The notes under the pieces were generated by a model. The model worked only from the letters and a program-made list of their open reading frames with translations. It was not told the DNA's origin and did not search any database. Made by a program: the position numbers and the translations under genes. 39,455 bases of DNA, taken from the NCBI GenBank assembly GCA_034687125.1, contig JAQGBZ010000498.1:1-39455 (forward strand). The letters are read 5' to 3'. Source of the DNA: Neelides folsomi. Lineage: Eukaryota; Arthropoda; Collembola; Neelipleona; Neelidae. Every line of letters begins with the position of its first letter. Positions within the stretch are counted from its first letter, which is position 1. This document shows positions 31,988-39,455 of the stretch, in pieces.

Positions 31988-34275
31988 TCAAATCAAGCTT
32001 AACATAGTAATTATTGTTTTAAATGAAAATGTATTTTTATGCATATACATTATGTACCTGCCTATAAATTTCCATATGCCCTACACTTTATTGTGTTTAT
32101 TAATTTAAGGTTGTAAATACTTATTGGGTTTACTTGATTGGCTTCTAAATAATAATTGGTAAATAATTATAATTTTATTAAGGATAAAGGATACTATACT
32201 GTACTTACTATAACACTATTCTTATTTTAATATCAAGGTAATTGGTCTGAACAGTATTAAACAAATGAAGACTTTACATATTTATTTTATGTTTGATGGT
32301 AGATAATTTAAATAACGACGCCATTATTATGATTATTTCTTATTTTAATATTATTAATTTATTGATTTCGACTGCTAGATATATCATATGTAAGATTTGC
32401 GTATGAGTATGAGGTGAACTTTGATTATTGAGATTCTCTCATGGAGAATTTAAAGTACATGCAACAAAGTGAAAATGCATATACCATACTCTAATCTAAA
32501 GTACATAATTATGTGTATTTGTGTATTCATTTTAACCGGTATGGTAGTTAAAATGTAGATCTATTGATTAAGTTGTTTAAATCTGTGTATATAAATTAAA
32601 TATTGGACTGCATTTATAGTACCTGTAATTAAGTTATACATTAATATAATCAAGCATATTATATAAATAATTGTTCTTTTTATAAATTAATAATGAAATA
32701 TGATAAGTTATGATGTTTAAACTTTACCAATATTCTCAATTTTTGCTTGTAGTTTTACTTATGTTCACGATAAATTTATTTATGAATAAAATTACAATTA
32801 TCATTGGTCAAATTTCATTCGTTCAAAAGTTCAAATGTATATTGTGCTCTCATCATCACCATCAGTAGTTGTTGTAGGTTAGGTAGACATTTATTATTTT
32901 CCCATTAAATATATTGAATGCTTTAAAACTAGTCAAATCTCTTTGATGCTGAGAATGAAACGTGAGACGTGAATGAGACTTAAAATTAGTTACCCATTCG
33001 AGATTCACTCCATTAAATAAAAGTGAGAATTATTGTATGAACATGGTTTAAATGCATATAACATAAATAAATATAATATCATAAGAAGAATGAAACTTGT
33101 TCTCTCAAAAATCATCATTTTACTGTTAAAAGCAATTCAAAGCATTTAATTGCTTTCCACCAAACTCAAATTTTCATCCGTTTTTATTGATCATTGAGAC
33201 GAATAAATGGTTTGTCGAATAAAAAATGAACGAGGTCTATAATGTATTATTAATTATTACCTAATAAGTAGTTATATAAACCTTCAGATCGTAACCGTCA
33301 TTTTAATAAGTTGATCATGTCTGACTGAATTTGTCTAGATCTGATCAGATCCAACTGTCAAAATCTTAGCTAAAATTCTTTTTTAATTTGAAATGAAAAA
33401 ATTAAAATGATAATGTGCAATTGACATAATAAAGAATTCGCAGTTGATCATCTTTAATTAATTAATTTAACTTGTTATCATTATAGCCAATTAGCTCAAG
33501 GAAATTGTTTTACTTTATAAAAGAATAGAAATAACAGCTTTGAACTTTCAACCGTTAAATTGACCAGTAGTCAGTTACATCAAAATATGGAACAATTAAA
33601 TCTCAATATTACTCGTATAATATCTAATTAGCCGTTTCCTGATAAATACATACCTGCAGTATAGCATGTTAAACAAGTAGTTTATGGCGTGTCAATTGAA
33701 TGAATGAACCTCATTGTGAAACACATAATATATAAAATACGATCAATTATTCCCCACTGATTTTATTGTTAGCTTCGCCGGTTTGTCACGGATATGATAT
33801 CTATAATTAATACTTAAAGGTAAAATAAAGATCTGGAAAAGGTTTAACTCATTTCATATATAAATGAGACTTGTTGTGACGGTGGAGAAATTCCCTTCAT
33901 TCTTTCGCAAGATTCTGTTCACGTAAAGACCACGAAAATTAAAATGGGAATAAATGGAGACTAGGAGTCGTTGAAACCTGTTGGTTTATGCAAATGAGCT
34001 CCAAAGTGGTCTCACACGATCATCCAGATTGCCCCTTTCAACTTGATCCTCATATTAAACATTTTTTACTGTATTGTAAATCCCTAACCTGCCCCATGAT
34101 CAAAGCTCAATGTGTTCAACTGCATTGTAAATGCTCTCAAAGGCCCGCACACATCTTTGCCAAACTGTCAAAGTGAACTTGAGTAGGTGAAGACGAAGTT
34201 GAAGAATCACTACAAATATTTATGGCCTTTCCGCCCTTTGTGATAGGCTGATAGGAAAATATTTATAAGGAGTCT
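31988..34275. other. Long AT-rich intergenic region between VMO-I genes 2 and 3
   Basis: About 2.3 kb. No supported gene, RNA or organised repeat recognised. A 62-codon frame at 33988 is Cys/His-rich but lacks a signal peptide and is probably chance. Confidence 0.4.
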
Positions 34276-34282
34276 TATATAA
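34276..34282 (+). promoter_or_regulatory. TATA box for VMO-I gene 3
   Basis: TATATAA about 101 bases before the ATG at 34377. Start of transcription would be near 34306, leaving a ~70-base leader. Confidence 0.55.
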
Positions 34283-34376
34283 CGGATTTTAATATTATTC
34301 CTCGTCCTATAATCTTCCTTAAACTCTTCCTATCTCCCATGTAAAACTGTAGTTCCACTGTGGCAGGGATGTCGAG

Positions 34377-36249
34377 ATGAAGCAACTCATCATCTGCCTC
34401 TATGTAACCCTTCTTTTATACCTCAAATTGTTCAAGTGCTCCGCCACCAATAATTTAATTTTAAAAGGCCCGCCGGAAAGTGACCAACTCCCGGGGTTTT
34501 GGGGACCATGGGAAATGTGCGACCAGGGTACTTACGTCATGGGGTTCAAGGTAAAAAGCGAAAATTCGAGGATCGTCCGAAGCCAGGAATTCGAAACTGG
34601 GGATACTTTTGGACTTTCTGGGGTTGAACTCATTTGCGGGTTGGCGGGGAATCGATCTCATACTAAAGGAATTTCGAGTAACGTGGCCGCTGAAGGTGAA
34701 TGGGCAGGAGTTGAATTTTGTGAAGGCTATACTGTTGGATTCCAAGTGAAGTTGATGGACGATAAAAAAGGCGGGGATTCTGTTGGGGCCACGAATTTAC
34801 GGATGCAATGTTCGGCAAGGGGAAATGCAATTGGGCCGCATTTGGAATATCAACCTGGTGAATGGTCGGATCCAGAGTTTTGTCATAGGAATCAAGCAGT
34901 GTGTGGAATCAGGACCAAAACGAAATTACCATTTGATGACGGTCATTATTTTTTATTAACTTTTAAATAAATAATTATAATGTAATAATGTTAGTAGTTT
35001 TGTTTATCATTATCAATAGTGAGATTAATCAGAAAAATTCTTATGATTTTCATCTTTCATATAGCTGATATATATCTCAAAGTCGGTAGATGAATGTAGG
35101 TATTTAAAATTACTTAAATAAATGTGAGAGTAATGCTAAATGTGTAATTTTAATGATACTTTAAATTCCTGTTGGTGCCAGGAAAATATTCATGAAGTTG
35201 AATTTATCTTTTATGGACTTTTAGATGATCTGGTCGGGGTGAGCACGCTGAGGCTTAAATGCTGTGATTTCCATTCACAGTCCATAACTTGCTTTCCCAC
35301 TGACGGATTTGAACTTCTTTTTGACTTTGACAACACGATGGGACTTCAGCCGGTGACATATTCCTACTCGATGACAGTTGGAGTTTCAAAAGTTCAAAGC
35401 AAAAACCAGGGGCACAATAAGCAGAAAGTCGGCCAGGGAAATTTAGGAGTTGAATACCAAGTTGGTAACGCGTCCCGTGAAGTAGACGGGAGAAGAAGAC
35501 GAAGGAGAGAAATTCAAACTTCGTCGTTGTTTAAACAAAGCCCGCCGATCGTCCCAGGAGTTCCAACCCCGGCACCGACGCCGAATCCAATTCCGAATCC
35601 AGTTGGAATGCCGTTTCCAGTTCAGCCTCCAAATCCACTCCCGCCAAATTTAAATCCCATTCCGGGGTTCCCGCCAGGATTACCTGCACCAGCTATGCCA
35701 GTTATGCCACCAAGTGATGGAATGAATCCGGTAATGCCACCCGTAATGCCACCAGTAATGACTCCTGTCATGCCACCAGCACCAGGCGCCATGCCAGGTC
35801 AAATGCCACCAGCTGCGGTTCCTCCCGCTCCCGCTGCTCCTGGAAACGATCAAAGAGTTGACCAAAACACAGACATTCTCAGGATTTATTCACTTAACGC
35901 TCAAGGCAGTTTAACTTCTGGATACAATTGGGGAACTTCATCTTCAAGTACGTGGGCTCCGTCGCGAACTACAAGAGTCTCTGTAACAATACGTCCAGGG
36001 CATTCCGTCTCAATTTATCAAGTTGTGGGAGTTTGTGGGGATTGGATCGTAAGACCAGAAAAAATATTTCAAAATGGAACTTCATTGGATAAAAATGCGA
36101 AAATGGCTAAAGTAGCAATTGAGGGGGAATCCTTCGGAGGTTATATCCTTTACATAACGAATTTTCTAACAGGCATTTCGAGTGTTTTACAAGACTTTTT
36201 CAATATTTTTAAAAAGTTTTCAGAAACTCTAAAATTGTTTTCAATTTGA
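34377..36249 (+). CDS. VMO-I domain secreted protein 3, with Pro-rich insert
   Basis: Two exons, 34377-34941 and 35225-36249; 529 residues. Signal peptide ~1-23 (MKQLIICLYVTLLLYLKLFK then CSA). VMO-I domain ~35-205 (GFWGPWEMCDQGTYVMGFKV; GEWAGVEFCEGYTVGFQVKL; GEWSDPEFCHRNQAVCGIRT; LKCCD). First beta segment FELLFDFDNTMGLQPVTYSY; insert with a run of six arginines before EIQTSS, then Pro/Met repeats (PVMPPVMPPVMTPVMPP); second beta segment SGYNWGTSSSSTWAPSRTTR, VSVTIRPGHSVSIYQVVGVC. C-terminal amphipathic helix (ITNFLTGISSVLQDFFNIF). The donor is GTCATT, a weak site, chosen because phase and position match genes 1 and 2. An open frame runs through part of the intron from 35140, so retention or alternative use there is possible. 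Confidence 0.85.
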
Positions 36250-36429
36250 AATTGTTCAAATATTAAGATACCTACCTAAATATTATTATTATATTACGTA
36301 ATTCATATTTATTGTATAACATATAAGAGCATTCATGCAACGCAACAAATTATCAATAAACTTTATTAATCAATAAAGATGTTCAAAACGATTCATTTTA
36401 TAATAAGGTATCATTATAAATTATCAATT

Positions 36430-36783
36430 TGTGAAGGAGAGTTGTATGAGGAGAAGATCGGATTGTAGGAGGAGATTAATGAAGAATCATGGGATGATAT
36501 TGTAATTCGGGGGTTTCAGAGAGTTTAAGTTGACCCGGTTGTTGTTGCATATTTAAGTGGAAGTAAAGCCATGTTACGGGATCGGAGGCAGAGGCCACCG
36601 AGGAGGAACTCTCCTCGGATGGACCTTGGACTCAAACTCACAGCTATCTGTACTCTCTTACTGACTTTGCCTCCCTAAATACTCCGAATAAACATTACAA
36701 GAGACGAACTTCATATTACCACATCATTGACATCACCGGCCAAATCACACATATTCATTTCTCATCATTTCACCCTGCTACAA
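36430..36783 (+). mobile_element. Possible solo LTR
   Basis: A ~350-base island noticeably richer in G and C than its flanks, starting TGTGAAGGAG and ending CCTGCTACA (TG...CA edges). It contains an LTR-like order of signals: a GGAG/GATCGGA-rich first part, a TATA-like CATATTTAAG at 36549, a GC-rich stem (CCGAGGAGGAACTCTCCTCGG) at 36598-36618, then AATAAA at 36687 followed by ACATTACAAGAGACG. No matching target duplication was found and no second LTR or retroelement coding sequence is in the window, so the edges are uncertain. Confidence 0.3.
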
Positions 36784-37258
36784 CGTAACGTAATCAGCTT
36801 CGACAAATTGTCTTGTCTTTCATGTCTTATATAATTGCCTACTATTAGATCATTATAATAAATAATGACAATGTGTTTACGTCCAATTAGATTATTCTTG
36901 GTTGTTTATTCAATCCGATTTCAACAAAATTGAAATAATAATTAAATGATTTCTGATAAAATCCACATTCAGAGACCTCGTTTTTTGCACGCGAATTTAA
37001 TGAGCATATCCATTAAATACACTAAATTGCTCATTCACAATCAGTCTGTAAGCACTATGATTTTCATGTTCGGAGATAAACAATAAATTCAATAAAGTAA
37101 GTGCCTAAAATGAATGAAAATATTACGCAATATAATTCGCATTTATAAGTATTAGTAAGTATTTATAGCATTTATAATTCTATAATCTATTTGTGTTTTA
37201 TCAATATAATATATAAGCAGTACATACCTGTTATGTGTATAGAATCTATGCCAAAATT

Positions 37259-37394
37259 ACGCTATCAATGTTTACTCTAGGTCAAAATTACTCCTGCAAT
37301 AAGTACCCTGGTAAAAAGTAGTCCTCTAAAATATACGCTGTCAATAATTATTTTAGGTTAAAAAATTCTCCTGGAAAATAAGTACTTTTTATTT
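37259..37394. repeat. Degenerate two-copy tandem repeat, period ~77
   Basis: ACGCTATCAATGTTTACTCT... then AGGTCAAAATTACTCCTGCA, AATAAGTAC (37259-37309) recurs as ACGCTGTCAATAATTATTTT..., AGGTTAAAAAATTCTCCTGG, AAATAAGTAC (37336-37394). A spacer GTAAAAAGTAGTCCT joins them. Function unknown; probably fossil repeat DNA. Confidence 0.55.
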
Positions 37395-38122
37395 TAATAT
37401 TTTTAATTCATAAAAGGACGTGAATTTGTCTTGGATATTCAATTGCTTCATTTATCCATTTACTAACTTTAAGTATATCAACAATGTGTGTATTTTTGAG
37501 ATTATGTTATGATACGATACTAGATATTTACAATATGAGTTACAGCCCAGCATGACTTGAAGTCCATTGGAGTTGCTCTCAATGCATTAAATTTATTACA
37601 TACATACGTACAAAATATAAGCTTGTAATACGCAGTGTTGTATCAAACAATTAGTATATAATACAATTTAACAATAAATGTGTTAGCATTATCTTAGAGA
37701 CTTGTAGACTTATCTATGGGGTGCGGGAGGTGCGTGCAAACCCCCTCGTCTCTCTTATGTTGTCAACAGCCTTAAAATATTCGCCTTAATTTCAAAAATT
37801 ACTTACGCTGGATTAAGTGTAATTCCAAGAGGATGAGGCCTTTCGAGACAACGGGATTTGAAATCTTGATGAAAAAACGACCTCATACTCATGCCCTTCA
37901 TATTATTCATATACATATGTACACTTCGAGATATTATATATGAAATATATGAAGAGTATATGAATCTGAGGTCAAATTTGGTCATTTAATGCTCAAATCC
38001 CGAGGTCTCGAAACAGCTCAGTCGCGAGGTAACAAAGTCGACCATATTGGAGACGACTTTATACACACAATTCACATATAATTTTCTCATTATTGTCATT
38101 TATAATAAATTTATAGATAACA

Positions 38123-39455
38123 ATGTTCTTTGAAGTATTTTTATTAGTCATAATTTTTCTACTTTTGTGGATATATTTTACTAATGAAACCGAACTTCTA
38201 GCACCGGGTAATTTTAAATTTAATTAAATTATTTAAATTAAAAATTATATACTCATCAACAGAAACTAACTTCAAGAGTCATTTTAGCTCATCTTCAATT
38301 ATTACTAGAATTAATTGTAATTTATTGTTATTTATATAAATTATCAGTTGTACAGCATATATTTTTTAATATTAAATTTAGGCCCTCCGAGATGGCCAAT
38401 TATTGGGAATTTGCCAACTTTGTTCAAAAAAGGAACCGATGTACCAACGTTTGTTTTTCTCAATGAACTCTCAAAGACTTATGGAAAAGTTATGAGTCTT
38501 CGCGTTGGAATGAGCAAACAAAGTACAATGAAAACCATTTAAATGATGAAACGATGAAATTCATAAATATTACACACTGAATACAATATATAAGGGAATA
38601 ATTTATATTGGGTACATAATATTTTATGGTATGCGTTGAAAATTCAATTTTTTTATATTTTATAGTTTACATTGAAGATTTGGAACTTACAAAAGAATTA
38701 TTTTGTCATGATCTTTGGTGCAACAGGCATCTTGATAATTACCGTGCTGAAAGATCTTTTGGAAAGTCATTGGGTTCGTGTTCATAATTTTGTTTAAAAG
38801 CAAATATAAATTGAGACGTTTGAATTCAATTTAATTTTTTTTAATACTTCAAAAGTTTTAATTATAAAGATATTAAATGGTCTCTAACGTCGAGAGTAGA
38901 CGTACTTTCGTTAGCTTTGAGTTCCCGCTTTTTAGAATATCATTTAGATAAAAAATATCATTTATATCTATCGCAATTAAAACAAATGTTAAGCTAAGTG
39001 ATGATCTTGCTGTAATAGCGGGAACTCAAAAGCTAAATTTCTAACGAGAATATGACTGAGTATATGATATGTTGGTATAAGTATGTATTTAAATTAATAC
39101 AATAGGATTTCCCATTAAATTCATAGAAATATTTTCAATATACCTACTTATAATTTGTTATATACCTATATATAAAATAACAGGTCTTGTCTTTGCTGAA
39201 GGAGAAGGTTGGAAAGAAATGCGTCGCTTTACTTTGCGAACTTTGAGAGAATTCGGATTTGGCAAACAACGCACCATGGAAGAAATGCTTAAGGAAGAAT
39301 TGACGGATTTCATCGGGCGGCTAAACAGCCAAATTGATGAGAATAACATAGTTCCAACGAGGAATATGTTTTCCGTTTCTGTCTTCAACAGTTTATGGAG
39401 CATGATGGCCGGATGTCGATTTTCACACGACGACGATCGCATTAAACAAGTTATT
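38123..39455 (+). CDS. Cytochrome P450, CYP2-clan-like, 5' part (runs off window)
   Basis: Exons 38123-38207, 38382-38522, 38666-38773 and 39184 to the window edge; phases agree (1, 1, 1). Encodes a microsomal haem monooxygenase. Residues 1-20 are the ER anchor (MFFEVFLLVIIFLLLWIYF). The proline-rich hinge is APGPPRWPIIGNLP. Then LSKTYGKVMSLRVG, IYIEDLELTKELF, and ERSFGKSLG. LVFAEGEGWKEMRRFTLRTL includes the helix C WxxxR motif, whose Arg contacts a haem propionate; it continues LREFGFGKQRTMEEMLKEEL. The RSFGK...LREFGFGK combination is typical of arthropod CYP2-clan enzymes. The oxygen-binding, ExxR and Cys-ligand regions are beyond the window, so intactness cannot be judged. Confidence 0.9.
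38912..39035. repeat. Inverted repeat (MITE-like hairpin) in P450 intron 3
   Basis: Left arm TAGCTTTGAGTTCCCGCT (38912-38929) pairs with right arm AGCGGGAACTCAAAAGCTA (39017-39035), one bulged base, loop ~87 bases, all within intron 38774-39183. Flanking CGTTAG on the left and CTAACG on the right extend the symmetry. Looks like a small foldback element. Confidence 0.7.

Larger units (their letters stand above)
36250..38122. other. Intergenic region before the P450 gene
   Basis: No gene seen. Contains a possible solo LTR (36430-36783) and a degenerate tandem repeat (37259-37394), listed separately. The stretch just before 38123 should hold the P450 promoter; no TATA box is convincing. Confidence 0.4.

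Noticed and set aside
33988..34176. 62-codon Cys/His-rich frame that looks slightly zinc-finger-like
   Set aside because: No CxxC...HxxxH spacing, no signal peptide, no splice or promoter support.
35140..35224. Open frame leading into VMO-I gene 3 exon 2, which would give a separate 369-residue protein starting at 35140
   Set aside because: The TTTTAG acceptor at 35224 matches intron position and phase of the two sister genes, and the upstream residues have no counterpart in them.
37803..37985. 60-codon minus-strand frame
   Set aside because: No signal peptide, domain or splice context; low-complexity AT-rich surroundings.
1..39455. CRISPR arrays, operons, bacterial-type promoters
   Set aside because: Introns, TATA boxes, Pol III 5S gene and polyadenylation signals show eukaryotic nuclear DNA; no spaced direct-repeat array is present.

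Overview
The window is a gene-sparse, AT-rich stretch of an arthropod nuclear genome. Genes have short GT-AG introns (mostly 60-150 bases), Pol II genes often have a TATA box, and there is a Pol III 5S rRNA gene plus mariner-type DNA transposon debris. The mix of genes (VMO-I family cluster, a P450 with a CYP2-like N-terminus, acid sphingomyelinase, many orphan genes) would suit a hexapod, possibly a springtail. That placement is inference; no marker here proves it.

Layout. (1) 1-2.2 kb, minus strand: two copies of a small SUN-domain gene, a frameshifted one (1-~450) and an apparently intact four-exon one (1135-2179). (2) 2.66-5.15 kb, minus: a complete six-exon acid sphingomyelinase. (3) 5.2-7.1 kb: repeat-rich spacer. 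(4) 8.0-14.9 kb: orphan genes, including three single-exon genes that share short motifs (7999, 11340, 14653) and a two-exon gene for a small secreted Gly/Lys-rich peptide (10188); a deleted mariner lies at 13276-14035. (5) 15.1-16.8 kb, minus: a complete seven-exon N6-methyl-AMP deaminase (ADAL). (6) 17.16-17.28 kb: 5S rRNA, minus. (7) 17.7-19.2 kb, plus: a phosphatidylinositol transfer protein gene with two frameshifts and a lost splice donor. (8) 19.5-23.9 kb: four orphan, mostly membrane-associated genes. (9) 25.7-36.2 kb, plus: three tandem two-exon genes for large secreted proteins. Each has an N-terminal VMO-I beta-prism domain and a second beta-rich module resembling aerolysin/ETX-type folds, the latter interrupted by a proline/methionine/asparagine-rich insert. 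(10) 38.1 kb to the end: 5' part of a cytochrome P450 with an inverted-repeat element in intron 3.

Exon structures were built by hand from splice consensus, reading-frame phase and family conservation. For the intact multi-exon genes the summed exon lengths are multiples of three, which supports them. The three VMO-I genes are the most notable content: one array, one conserved intron position, and strongly diverging inserts between conserved modules.
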